NCBI GenBank assembly: GCA_016617855.1
Contig: JAECUM010093599.1
Coordinates: forward strand, 1 to 64,000
Direction: 5' to 3'
DNA length: 64,000 nt
Origin: Megalonaias nervosa
Lineage: Eukaryota; Mollusca; Bivalvia; Unionida; Unionidae
The position numbers and the translations under genes are program-made. The notes beneath the pieces were generated by a model, which saw nothing but the letters and a program-made list of their open reading frames with translations, did not search any database and was not told the origin of the DNA. The first letter of the stretch is position 1. Each line of letters opens with the position of its first letter. Of this stretch, positions 45,597-55,985 are shown in pieces.

Positions 45597-45712
45597 ACCC
45601 AGACGATGATTGGTTTGACACTGCTTATTATGAACCTGATGATCTTGATTTGACACTGCTTATTATGAACCTGATGATGCTTAGTTTGACACTGCTAACA
45701 TCTGTTTACAAC
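45597..45712. repeat. ~36-bp minisatellite, three copies
   Basis: TTGACACTGCTTATTATGAA, CCTGATGATCTTGA units start at about 45615, 45650 and 45686. The last is truncated. Confidence 0.85.
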
Positions 45713-46108
45713 TAACTATAAACTAACCAGATGATACTAAGAATATTTAAAAACTGATATTTTATTAAGTGTTACAAATTTATGATTTCCCATACAATCA
45801 AAGGTTTTAAGAAAAACTAAAACCCTGTTTTTCACTTTCTAGGGCTAACTCAAGGCAATCCCAAGCATTACAGTGACTATTCTTAAAGCTGTATGAGATA
45901 CAATAGGAAGTTTATTCGAAGAACAAAAACAAGTCAGTGGAATATTAAACATGGTACTCCATTTTCACTCCCTATTCCAAACTACCCACCCCACACCCAT
46001 ATTAACCCCTACCCCAATAAGAGTGACCCTGTTACTCCTTATTCCAACCCTCACCCATCACACCCTGCACACATAATAATGCCTGCCCCACAAACAATGA
46101 CTTTGGGG
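45713..46108. other. Spacer with a C-rich, G-poor strand
   Basis: At 45955-46090 the plus strand is strongly C-rich and almost G-free (ACTACCCACCCCACACCCAT, CAACCCTCACCCATCACACC). It ends at the LTR target site GGGG. No gene is recognised in it. Confidence 0.5.
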
Positions 46109-47020
46109 TGTTACGAATATGTAATTAAATTACTTGTGTGTTAGTTTTAAATTCTTTTATATTTTTTATTTTGTGTCATTACATTTTATTGTAATGATAA
46201 TTTTCATTGGATCTGAGTCTCTTTTCAGAAAATTGGCTTGACCCGATTAGTTACTTCAGCACTATTTTAAGTTCATAGATTTTGTAAACATCGAGTGAAG
46301 ACGATTGGCTATTGCCAAGGTCATTTCGGCCCGCGTGTTAGCTGAATTGTAACAGCCTTTCTTTTTTATTTATTTCCAGTGTGAAAATTTGATTCTTAGA
46401 TAAGGCTATTCCAGCTACGTGATAATTGTCATTTTTTTATTGCGCCGTTCAAATTAGAAATCACGTAGCCTGTCACGTAAACTACCATGTGATCTAAACT
46501 CGAGGCTTAAAACAGCCAATTGGTATTAAATTTATTCAGTTGTATGTTAAACCTTGAGGGCTCAAGAGGTTTTTATTGTTGAAGCTAGATTGTTTTGAAG
46601 TTCATCTATTTTTTGGAATTTAATAATTTATTCTCTAGAAAACTAAACAAGTGCTTCATATTTATAAAAGTTCTGGGAGAAAGAAATTCAGTGGAAATTT
46701 ATTCTGGAGTTTAACGGAAACATTATAAACTGTGATTCAACGAGGATCTTTTACCATCAGTACAGACATCATCTGACGTCATTGCCTCCATATTGGAATT
46801 TCATCAAGATTCGAACCCGGATTTAATTAGAACTGTTTAGTGATAGGACTTATATTTTTCAATCTTAGGATTAAATTTTGGATTATATTCACAAACCATA
46901 AGTCCTATTTTCTATTTTTTACATTGTTTTCTAGGGAAATAAATTATTTTGTTAAAATATACCAAGCTTGTTGGCTTCACTCTTTTCTCTTGTTATTTTT
47001 GTACAAGCCTACACATAACA
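46109..47020 (+). mobile_element. Solo LTR, family A, copy 2 (912 bp, TSD GGGG)
   Basis: It begins TGTTACGAATATG and ends CACATAACA, with GGGG at 46105-46108 and 47021-47024. Internal landmarks shared in reverse with 10298-11231 are AAGGTCATTTCGGCCCGCGT, ATTGCCTCCATATTGGAATT and GATTCTTAGATAAGGCTATT. GGAAATAAATTATTTTG lies about 90 bp from the 3' end, as a polyadenylation signal should. There is no internal region on either side. TSD length and the TGTTA/TAACA ends agree with copy 1. Confidence 0.87.
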
Positions 47021-47024
47021 GGGG

Positions 47025-47430
47025 TCAAAATGTAAACTATGACAAATATATGGTGCATATTCCTATGACTACATAAAAAATGTTTAATTATAAAATATTT
47101 CAAATGTCAATATAGCTGTAATTTTTGTAGAGATGGCCTTTGATACTGGATTATATTGAGACATGGATTACACCTCTAATGCAGCTAGTTACATATACCA
47201 CAGTGGCAAACATAATGTTTCAGGATAATCTACTGAGTGGTTTAGGAAGAGATACAGTAACAGACATGGGGCTCACCATAATATTCTCAATAATTTTAAA
47301 AAGCATGAGGAATGTAAAATATATGAATATATGTTCCACCTAATTATATACCACACTTTTAATACCTTTATCTTCCATCAGAATGCACATCCATTTTACA
47401 GTACAAAAAATATCCTGAAAGTCCATTGCC
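47025..47430. other. Unassigned spacer
   Basis: A 67-codon plus-strand frame (47140-47343) lacks any motif I recognise. Not called. Confidence 0.4.
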
Positions 47431-47648
47431 TTTTATACTTGCTTTTATGTTGAGTCAAACTACAAACTGCACAGACTCAAATCTGCAATCACATAATGTG
47501 CTGGAAAATCTGTGTCTGTGCAGTTTGATAGGAATAATCAGTAGAACAAACAACATAGACCCTTATCTGCTGGCACATTATACATACAGCAGATCAGGAT
47601 CTTTGTTGTTTGCAGTTTGACTTGACTTATAAGCAAGTATATACGGTA
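47431..47648 (+). mobile_element. Double-hairpin MITE, copy 15
   Basis: The left end is weak (TTTTATACTTGCTTTTATGT). Hairpin A is decayed (CAGACTCAAATCTGCAATCA, GCTGGAAAATCTGTGTCTGT). Hairpin B is good (AGACCCTTATCTGCTGGCAC, CAGCAGATCAGGATC). The right end is AAGCAAGTATATACGGTA. Confidence 0.82.
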
Positions 47649-47817
47649 ATTACATTTTAGCTGCAGATAGTAATTCAGGTGCCAAACAGGATATTCCACA
47701 TGCATTTTATACTATCATTTTGTAAGAGGAGGAAAGGTATTACATACATGTATGAACAAGTCTTTATCAGCTGATCTTGACATTCATGTACAAAACTCAT
47801 TCTTTACCTAGTACTGT

Positions 47818-48055
47818 GTTACAAAATGCATGTACCATGCCTAATTTCTAGTGTACAGTACTGTCTTTCAAAATGCATGTACTGTACCTTGTTTTTTATA
47901 CACAGTATTGTTACAAAATGCATGTACTGTACCTTGTTTTTTATATACAGTATTGTTACAAAATACATGTACTGTACCTTGTTTTTTATATATAGTATTG
48001 TTACAAAATGCATGTACTGTACCTTATTTTTGATACACAGTATTGTTATAAAAAT
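47818..48055. repeat. 45-bp minisatellite, five copies
   Basis: The unit comprises TTACAAAATGCATGTACTGT, ACCTTGTTTTTTATACACAG and TATTG. The inner three copies are nearly identical. As 45 is 15 codons, several frames stay open on both strands; they are by-products. Confidence 0.93.
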
Positions 48056-48139
48056 CATGATCTATGAAAGCATAATCATATATAGACAATTTCCAAGATG
48101 CAGTGAATAATGTAAAGGTTTTAACAATACATGAAAGAA

Positions 48140-48726
48140 TATTTCTTTGAAAGGCCAAATTGATGTATAAAGTATCAGAAAAGCCATTCCTGTCTATCTA
48201 AGCAATATCTTTCACCAAAGAGAATTTTATGGTACTCAAAATTTAAGGTCTATAAGAAGCAAAAATTACATTATACCAAGCCCAAAGAAGGAATTGTTTA
48301 AAAAAAGTTTTCAATACAAATATACTGGTCCACTCGTATGGAACAACATTCCCAGTGACATAAGGCAGGCTCCTAGCATTTCTTCTCTTCATAATCAGTG
48401 TCTCAAATGGACGAAATCTTCAAAAAATTGAACAGTTCTAGTACAATAAATACCGCCTGCTTTTCTGTAATTTTGCATCATTTTCACAGTTGAATTTTTC
48501 AACGCAGGATAATATTTTATATTTTATATATGTTTATGTTATATATTCACAGATGCCTGTGCATGTGTTCCAGGCTTGATACTTTGACTTTTAAAATCAC
48601 TTAATTATTTCGTGTCAAGCCAGATTCTTCACATCATGTTGTATATACTGTATATATTGTACATAACAGATAGAAGGCCTCAAGGTAGATTAGTTCTGTA
48701 ACTGAATTACCTCTCTAAATAAAGTC

Positions 48727-48768
<42 letters not shown>

Positions 48769-48770
48769 CA
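48140..48770 (+). mobile_element. LINE family B, C-terminal end and 3' UTR with (TTA)n tail
   Basis: Frame-shifted plus-strand translation gives KAKLMYKVSEKPFLS, NLRSIRSKNYIIPSPKKELF, KKSFQYKYTGPLVWNNIPSD and IRQAPSISSLHNQCLKWTKS, then a stop. This is the C-terminus of a non-LTR retrotransposon. A 300-bp untranslated stretch ends CTCTAAATAAAGTCTTTATT with a (TTA)n tail at 48729-48769. It is the clearest 3' end of this family in the window and pairs with 23.9 kb (minus) and 37.9 kb (plus). Confidence 0.8.
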
Positions 48771-49223
48771 AAAGCCATTGAGACATTACACAAAAATGCA
48801 TCAGCAATGTGTTGGAGCTTTAAGAACTTGGTGCCATACAAAAGAAGTCTTGACACACATTGGTAGTGAACAAGTTTATCAGCACGCACTTGATGTCTAT
48901 CTACCTTCTAAAAACTCATTTTCCTTCGAAAACCTCATTCTCCAAAAACTCATTTCCTGCCATTTTTTAAAAACAAACAAAACAAAACCTTTCCCTCATC
49001 TCGAGACTTCTATGAATGAACAATAACAATTTTGCTTTATCAATAAATTTACTGAGATTTGCATTGAAAAAATATGCCAATTGGCAGAACTATGCAAGGC
49101 ACGGCATATTAATGAAATAAATCTACAGTATGTGTCTTATCTGATTAAGAAATCTGTTTAAGAACATAACATACATTTGCAGCAAGAAAAGCAAATTTGC
49201 ACAGAGACTCTCCAAATCTGGGT
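48771..49223. other. Unassigned spacer
   Basis: An 82-codon plus-strand frame (48778-49026) has no motif I recognise. Within it CTCATTTTCCTTCGAAAACC and CTCATTCTCCAAAAACTCAT look like a small internal duplication. Confidence 0.4.
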
Positions 49224-49438
49224 TACCATATATACTCGCCAAGTCAATTCAAACTGCAAACAAAGATCCTGATCTGCCATAGCATAATGTTCCTGCAGAT
49301 CTGGGTCTATGTTCTTTGTTCCAATAACTACTCATAACAAACTGCATAGACCCAGATCTGAAAGCGAATTATGCGATGGCAGATCTGGGTCTGTGCAGTT
49401 TGCATTTAGTCTCAACTTATAGGTGAGTATAAATGGTA
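49224..49438 (-). mobile_element. Double-hairpin MITE, copy 16
   Basis: Ends TACCATATATACTCGCC and GTGAGTATAAATGGTA. Hairpin B: GATCCTGATCTGCCATAGCA, CCTGCAGATCTGGGTCTATG. Its right arm now reads like hairpin A (GATCTGGGTC), a sign of exchange between the two hairpins. Hairpin A: TAGACCCAGATCTGAAAGCG, GATGGCAGATCTGGGTCTGT. Confidence 0.86.
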
Positions 49439-50287
49439 CATTTTTAATATTTGCTAAATTCATATTCACCTACATTTTGGCCTGCCAATGGTCATTCAGC
49501 ACTAATGTAAAACTAAGCACACAAATAACCATACATAGCAAAAGTGATTCAGGAATTACCCTACAAGCTTGACAGGGGTTCTCAGGTGAGCATTATCGAT
49601 AAAAAAAAAAAAAAAAAAAAAAAATTACCTGTTCCTCTTATAATTTATGATCATTAATATTCACATTTTTAGTAATCATTCCACTTCTTTAAAAGTCTAA
49701 TCACAGCTGTATATGCACACACCCCACCCAACTTACATTTGAATTAGTCACAGCAGTAGGTGTACTTATGATTTTGTATACTGTCCACTGTACATGGCCC
49801 TGGCATATCAACAAAGATACTCACACAGAAAATCAATAGAAAACCAATTAGTACACAAGACTAATTATATTTTGTTACGTACCTGGAGATTTTATCTGAT
49901 TTCAAAATTATAAATATGAATGGTTAGATATAGACACCAAAGATCATGATCCCAGAGTTCACTACTAACAGAGCATTCCACCCACCATCCTGCCTTATAA
50001 CAAAAATTCTTTTAAAAAAAATGTCAGACGTTAAACAAAAAATACCTTCAATCTACTGTGCAATCTTGTCAGGTAATACAGCTTTTTAGTGGAAGATTTA
50101 TCATGACAAAACCATACAAGTGAGAATTGTAATTCTGACTAATTAAATAGCCATAGTAAACTTGGTTTCCTTAATATGTGAAATGCTTCTGGAAGATGGC
50201 TTCCAGTGTCATTAATTAATAAACTTCCCTATCAGTAAAATGGGACAAGATTGATCAGTTATGCACAAATATGTATCATGTTATGAG
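49439..50287. other. Unassigned spacer with A-tract
   Basis: It contains an A-run of about 24 at 49601-49624. No gene, array or inverted termini recognised. Confidence 0.45.
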
Positions 50288-50501
50288 TACCATTATACTC
50301 ACTTACAAGAGTAGTCCAACTGCACACTGCATAGACCCAGATCTGCTTTCGCATAACACACCAGCAGATCCGTGTCTGCAGTTTGTTAGGCGTAATCAGT
50401 AAAATAAAAAAGCATAGACCTATTTGCAGGCACATTATGCCATGGCAGATTCGGATCTTTGAAGTTTGCAGTTTGACTTGACTTAGCCAGTATATATGGT
50501 G
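50288..50501 (+). mobile_element. Double-hairpin MITE, copy 17
   Basis: Ends TACCATTATACTCACTTACA and CCAGTATATATGGT. Hairpin A: TAGACCCAGATCTGCTTTCG, CCAGCAGATCCGTGTCTGC. Hairpin B is shortened on the left (AGACCTATTTGCAGGCAC, ATGGCAGATTCGGATC). Confidence 0.83.
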
Positions 50502-50711
50502 CAGTGTATTATTATAATTTCACTGTTAGATAACGATTTCCATGTCTCCAACATTCTGTGGCACAATAGTACTGGAGTTCTATAAACCGTTGTATATTTC
50601 ACAAAGTCTGGCAAAACATGTAATCAATTATAATTGATCACCTGCATGCCAATTACTGAGATAGGCAATGCCTTTGTGCCACCCATGTCCTCACTTTGGC
50701 ACGTAAACGAG

Positions 50712-50922
50712 GTGCCATATACACCCAAGTGTGATCTAACTGCAAACCACATAGATCCTGATCTGCCATCACATTATGCACTGGAAGATCTGGGTCTATG
50801 CTGTTTGTTAGTAGAAATCAGTTGAATTAACAACAAAGACTCTGATCTGCTGGTGCATTATATGATGGAATATCAGTGTCAGTGTTGTTTGCAGTTGGGC
50901 TTGAATAACAGGTATGTATAAT
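50712..50922 (+). mobile_element. Double-hairpin MITE, copy 18
   Basis: Only about 210 bp beyond copy 17 and in the same orientation. Hairpin A: TAGATCCTGATCTGCCATCA, TGGAAGATCTGGGTCTATG (the left arm reads like hairpin B, the right arm like A). Hairpin B: AGACTCTGATCTGCTGGTGC, GATGGAATATCAGTGTC. Ends GCCATATACACCCAAGTG and ACAGGTATGTATAATG. Confidence 0.8.
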
Positions 50923-51740
50923 GTATATACATTTATACCCTCTCAAGTAATAAATACACATGACAACCAGATATGATGGGACAAATAATAAAGATGATAT
51001 AAAATCAATCAGTCATGTTTATAGCCATGGAAAATACAAAGAACAATCTTAGTATCTCCTTCAGGTTACAATAAACCTGCCATTCTAAATTCTGTAACAG
51101 TTTTGGATATTGACTAACACAGTGTGAGGAAAGACCTCTTAACAGAATTTATGGATAATGAATGAATGTCAGTCAGCCATCCTGTGCCCCATAATCCTGT
51201 AAAACATCATTCAATGGGAGTGTGAACCTAACTTCTAGGCCCCCAAAAAAAACAAAAAAACAATGTATATGGTTAAGGTAACCCTATCTTAATGACCGAC
51301 CAGCTATGCCCCATTTTATACCTAAACTTGGTAACCTTAGATTGAAAACTGATATAAACTAACATGAACTAGATCAAAAGGAAGAAATAAATATTAGCTC
51401 CAGACTTCCTACCCAATGGTTCTTCACTCCTTTGACAGAACCACACAAACTTCTGTATTTATGACCTATTATATTACTTGGATGCATTTTTGGGTATCAT
51501 GTGTCTAAACAAAAGTGACCTATGACCTTTCAGCTTCATCATTCCACTGGGTGAAATTTATTTTCACACATTTTATGATCTACAAAAATATTTTACTAAA
51601 AATGAAGTATACTAATCAAGTATCAATTTCTTTTCCATATATATTATAAATAAATGTGAAGTCTAACAGATCTAAAATCTTTAACATATGCATGACTTTT
51701 AAGGTGATATAAAATATTTTTTTTTGCTGCTGCATGCAAG
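50923..51740. other. Unassigned spacer
   Basis: No gene recognised. CTATGACCTTTCAGCTTCAT near 51520 resembles phrases of the degenerate molluscan repeat. Confidence 0.45.
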
Positions 51741-51741
51741 T

Positions 51742-52190
51742 CAAGTTATAATGACTCTGTTTTGCGCAGTTACAATGAGATCATTTTGTGGAGTGTGTGA
51801 TTTGGATTTATAACACAGCTTTAAAAAAAATTTCAGCCATATTGCTAAGATGTCTATAGTGAGACAGTTTTATAGTGACGTCTAGCACTGGGGCATCAAG
51901 CCGCAGATGAATTAGCATGATGTCCCACTCAGTCACATTATCCTGACACCAGGCTGACCAGTCCTAACACTAACCTCTTAACGATGAGCGCCTAGCGAGG
52001 CAGCTGTTAGTACAATTTTTTATAAGTCTTGGTATGACTTGGCTAGGGTTCAAACCCGAGACCTCCTACATCCAAGGTGAATGCTCTAACCACTAGGCCA
52101 CTAGAGTGGTTATTTGTAGAGTTACAATGAGTTTGTTTTGTGCAGTTACAATGCGTTTGTTTTGTAGAGTTACAATGAATTTATTTTGTA
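51742..52190. repeat. 24-bp minisatellite split by a SINE
   Basis: Units like GTTACAATGAGTTTGTTTTG plus TGCA occur at about 51747-51792 and resume at 52122, 52146 and 52169. The SINE at 51791-52108 lies between the two parts. Confidence 0.8.
51791..52108 (-). mobile_element. tRNA-derived SINE, (CA)n-tailed family, full length
   Basis: Head: CTAGTGGCCTAGTGGTTAGA with GGTCTCGGGTTTGAACCCTA. The body includes CACATTATCCTGACACCAGG and CTTAACGATGAGCGCCTAGC. Tail GATTTGGATTTATAACAC precedes only a short (TG)3. The flanks are units of a 24-bp repeat, so a TSD cannot be told from the repeat. Confidence 0.88.
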
Positions 52191-52502
52191 CGTTTAACAC
52201 CACTTTTCAGCATATGATAGGCTTTATATACAATTGGCAGCCAGTACATTTGGTGGAGGAAGAGCCCAGAAAGAACGACCAACCTATGGGAAGCTACCTG
52301 CAAGCTCTCTTACATAAGCATGCTGATCAAGTTGAGACTCAAACTCACACAGACAGAATTGAGACTCAAACTCACACAGACAGAATTGAGACTCAAACAG
52401 AATTGAGACTCAAACTCACACAGACAGAATTGAGACTCAAACTCAGACAGAACTGAGGCATGTGAGTGATCTATACACTACTTGGCAACATGGAGCCCCA
52501 AG
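52189..52502 (-). mobile_element. tRNA-Leu/Ser-like SINE with an internal 27-bp expansion
   Basis: Minus strand: GGGGCTCCATGTTGCCAAGT (head), body GGTTGGTCGTTCTTTCTGGG, GCTCTTCCTCCACCAAATGT, 3' end GTGGTGTTAAACG. Between the head and body, 52332-52455 holds about four 27-bp units (GAGACTCAAACTCACACAGA plus CAGAATT), an expansion of the B-box-proximal GGGTTTGAGTCTC region. Other copies have one unit. Confidence 0.85.
52332..52455. repeat. 27-bp repeat expansion inside a SINE
   Basis: GAGACTCAAACTCACACAGA and CAGAATT alternate. One unit is shortened to GAGACTCAAACAGAATT. The open frame repeating THTDRIETQ is a by-product. Confidence 0.92.
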
Positions 52503-52687
52503 TTGAAACGAGACATCAAAAAAATAGTCTGACCACTATATGCAGACCCATCTGTCCCAAAAATGTATAAGATAAGCTCAGGTGGAGAGTGCAGATGAGA
52601 AAACCACCTGTAAATCTAAACTAGCTGTAAACTGACCACTGATAACACAGTTAATAATAACCAGGACAACATTTAGCTAGTTATAAT

Positions 52688-52876
52688 CATTTGGTTTGGT
52701 GTGGCACAACAACGCATGAAGGTTATCTGTGTAGAGACCATTGGAGTAATTTAGTGCTTTGCCTATAGACACACAATGGTAGGCTACACAAGCTGATTCA
52801 ATGGTAGGATTCAAACCCAGACCTTTCTTGTCACAAGTCTGATACATTAACCAGGACTGAGCCACCACAGCCCTTG
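52688..52876 (-). mobile_element. tRNA-derived SINE with CTATAGGCAAAGCAC-type body
   Basis: Minus strand: GGGCTGTGGTGGCTCAGTCC, ATGTATCAGACTTGTGAC, GGGTTTGAATCCTACCATTG (B box), then TGTGTCTATAGGCAAAGCAC, then TAAATTACTCCAATGG. It is diverged relative to the 27.0 kb copy. Confidence 0.75.
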
Positions 52877-52879
52877 TGC

Positions 52880-53145
52880 AGTACTCTATGTCCACATGGT
52901 GTCTGGCAATGAACAATGTACCTGATGTCCACATTGAGTCTGGCAATGATCAGTGTACCTGATGTCCACATGGTGTCTGGCAATGATCAGTGTGCCTGAT
53001 GTCCACATTGAGTCTGGCAATGATCATCAGTGTACCTGATGTCCACATGGTGTCTGGCAATGATCAATGTACCTGATGTTCACATGCTGTCTGGCAATGA
53101 TCAATGTACCTGATGTCCACATGGTGTCTGGCAATGGTCAGTATA
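52880..53145. repeat. 37-bp minisatellite, seven copies
   Basis: The unit comprises CCTGATGTCCACATGGTGTC and TGGCAATGATCAGTGTA. Two versions, CATGGTGTC and CATTGAGTC, alternate through the first copies, as in a dimeric expansion. Confidence 0.94.
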
Positions 53146-53204
53146 CCCCAATTGAGGGTGAATAAATGCAGTCTTGAATTTAACCCTTCTCTTCTCATCT
53201 ACAT

Positions 53205-53706
53205 TATAGGGACAGATGGTACTAATTTTGTGGAAAAATGGGAACCAATCTGGAAATAGGTGAACACAAAATAGAGTATATATTGGTTTGTCTGGCCAGG
53301 ATTGGTTGACAATGAAAGTTATTTTCTAGGGGGAAAAAAGGAATCTTTTGAGAGCTTATACAAGTTGTAACTGAAAAAAAATATAAAGACACTGTTTTAT
53401 TGATGGAATTTCAGTCCTTTAACAGTCTTGAGTTTGGAACACTCATTACTGAAACTAACACCTGACTCTTTGGTGTGGAATTGAAAGCACATGTTTCAAA
53501 CATATATTGTAGGTCCAGAAAATGAAGTGGTTCATATTCTTTTCTCTACACAGAAGCTGTCATCCAGGTTTCATCTATACTGATAAATACAGGTTTGATC
53601 ATAAGCACTCAGAAATTTAAAGTTATTGAATTTTTAATATCATGGTGTTTGCTATGGTTACTATGGGAACTGAATTAGTACCATAAGTCCTATAGACAGC
53701 TACAGC
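53205..53706 (+). repeat. Left copy of a ~490-bp direct duplication
   Basis: From GGACAGATGGTACTAATTTT to ACCATAAGTCCTATAGACAG the sequence repeats at 55383-55862 in the same order and orientation. Shared landmarks include CCTTTAACAGTCTTGAGTTT, CTCTTTGGTGTGGAATTGAA and ACTGATAAATA. Copies differ by substitutions and short indels (roughly 85% alike by eye). No coding frame spans either copy. Confidence 0.9.
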
Positions 53707-53719
53707 AACACAGTGACTC

Positions 53720-54595
53720 CACATAATAATAATAATAATAATAATGAGGACTTTGTATAGCGCCTAATCTTTAGAAGCTCTAAGCGCTTTACAACATTTG
53801 ACAACACTTAAAAAACATATATAATGATATGATTACAAAATTAAAACAAACACCACGAAAGTAGAAACAGAAAATATGCTGTAAATATTTAAGGCAAGGA
53901 TACATTATTAGGTCTTTAAGTCTGTTCTTGCAGTTGAAATAGGTGAGTTTTAAGAGCGCTCTTGAATGAGATCACTGTGTCTTTGTGTCTAAGTGCAGTG
54001 GGCAATTCGTTCCACGTTGCTGGGCCCTGGTATGCAAAAGAGCGCTGTCCATATGATTTCATCTTCATAGTGGGAATAATGAGAATACGAGTGTCAGAAG
54101 AGGAGCGTAAGCATCTTGCAGGTGTGTACACATGGGTGAGGTCAGATAGGTATGTTGGACTGGAGCCCGTCAGTGAAACGTAGCACAGAGAACAAATTTT
54201 GTGTTTAATTCTGGATCGTATGGATAGCCAGTGTAGGGTACAGAGTAGGGGAGAGGCGTGCTCTGATCGTGGTACTCTAAGGATGATCCGAGAAGCTGTG
54301 TTTTGAACTTTTTGAAGTTTCTGGAGTAGATATTGAGATGAACCAGACAGAATTGAGTTACAGTAGTCCAGTCTTGAAAGTACTAAGGAACACAAGTGTT
54401 TTAGTGGCATCAACTGAAAGATACTTGCGAATGGAGCTGATTCGTCTCAGCTCAAGATATGCAGCCTTGCATATGTTCATGACATGTTGCACATATGCAA
54501 GTGCAATTAACTTTGCTATCAATGCAATCATATGGTTCTGTTTGTGGATAACAAGCAAAATTAATACCTTTTTGAAAACCACAGAGTGACTTTCA
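53720..54595 (-). mobile_element. LINE family A (CR1/L2-like), C-terminal end and 3' tail
   Basis: An intact minus-strand stretch of 165 codons (54413-53916) reads CSLVLSRLDYCNSILSGSSQ, LQKLQKVQNTASRIILRVPR, LHWLSIRSRIKHKICSLCYV, YGQRSFAYQGPATWNELPTA and ends FKSALKTHLFQLQEQT. Upstream, in another frame, VQHVMNICKAAYLELRRISS and IRKYLSVDATKTLV continue it. This block order follows the reverse transcriptase in CR1/L2-type LINEs. The 3' UTR contains GTAAAGCGCTTAGAGCTTCT and GGCGCTATACAAAGTCCTCA and ends in a (TTA)n run (53726-53746), the usual L2-like tail. The reverse transcriptase itself is missing (5' truncation). Confidence 0.87.
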
Positions 54596-55382
54596 GTTGG
54601 ATATTAAACACATATGCAGATATATCAACTGTTGCCAAGGGGGGGGGGCAGGGGGGCAGTGTGTAGTGTGTAGATTTGATTATGTTAGGTGGAGTGTTTT
54701 GCAGATTGGTTTATATCTATGCAATCACATATGCAAAGTTTATACAATTTATCATTTATTGAGTAATAATGGTAAGGAATATGTTATTTCCTAGTTGTGT
54801 TTTGTAACATTATCCTTCAGATATGATCTGTGACTTTGGTGTCTACCACCATGCTTAACGGTGATGACCTCTCATGGCTTTGCATCCCATTAATTTCTTT
54901 CAGTGAATGTTTTGAAACTTCATATTTTGTACATGTATTTTAATGGACTTGTGCCTACCTTACTTTAATTTTAAATTATATGTGTTCTGTGTGAATTTTA
55001 GGTAATTTCTGTCATTTAAATCTCCTTTTCTGTAATAGTACATGCACGTATAGATAGATGGTCACCTTGACCATTTACTCATTAATTACACAAAATGACA
55101 AGGCTGGTAATACAGTTCAGTATTAAATTGAAGAGGGATAAATGGAGAAAGTAAAAAAGGTGACTCTTATTAGACAGCTTTATTTTTATTTTTTCCTTCT
55201 GATTTTCTTCAATAAAGCTCAAATACTTAAAATGTTACATGAAATGCACCATTGCTATACAGGTGAAAATGAATTTGCAATATAATTTAATATTCATTAA
55301 TGTAATCTTTGACAACCAGAACTATGTACATAGCTTACTTATGCATGAACTACTATATTCATAGGTCTGTCAAGAAAATCAT
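54596..55382. other. Spacer between the two duplicated segments
   Basis: A GGGGGGGGGCAGGGGGGCAG run lies near 54640. Otherwise AT-rich, with no gene recognised. Confidence 0.5.
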
Positions 55383-55862
55383 GGATGGATACAGGACACA
55401 GTACTAATTGTATGGAAAAATGTGAACCAGTCTGGAAATGGGTGAACATAAAATAGAGTACATATGGGTTTACCTGGCCAGGATTGGTTGATAATAAAAG
55501 TTATTTTCTATGAAAAAGAAACTTTTAAGAGCTTATCCTAGTTGTAACTGAAAATAAATTGAGACACTGTTTTATTGATGACATTTCAGTCCTTTAACAG
55601 TCTTGAGTTTGGACATTACTGAAATTAGCACCTGACTCTTTGGTGTGGAATTGAAACCACATGTTTCAAACACATGCAAGTCCAGAAAATGCAGTGGCTC
55701 ATATCCTTTTCTCTACACATAAGTTTCATCTATACTGATAAATAAAGGTCTGATCATGAGCACTCAAAAGTTTAAAGTTACTTTATTTTTAAGATCATGG
55801 TGTTTGCATAGGTTTACAATGGGAACTGAATTAGTACCGTGAGTCCTATTGGAAGCCATGGC
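55383..55862 (+). repeat. Right copy of the ~490-bp direct duplication
   Basis: It matches 53205-53706 from GGACACAGTACTAATTGTAT to ACCGTGAGTCCTATTGGAAG. The left copy is followed by the LINE tail, this one by a SINE. Confidence 0.9.
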
Positions 55863-55985
55863 AGTACAGGTGGTAGAGCATTAAATGTGTTCTTCATTGG
55901 TTGCAGGTTCAATATCTGCCCAGGACAGCTTGGGTTGGCTACTTTGGTGTGTCCTTGGGAAAGGGACTTAGCTAAAATTTCCTAT
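55855..55985 (+). mobile_element. tRNA-derived SINE with CCTTGGGAAAGGGACTT body
   Basis: Plus-strand head GCAGTACAGGTGGTAGAGCA (A-box like) with GGTTGCAGGTTCAATATCTG (B-box like) is followed by GTGTCCTTGGGAAAGGGACT. It is the only plus-strand copy of this body type. Confidence 0.72.

Noticed and set aside
10298..47020. A single 36-kb element with inverted LTR ends
   Set aside because: Each LTR has its own different 4-bp target duplication (ATAT and GGGG), so they are independent insertions.
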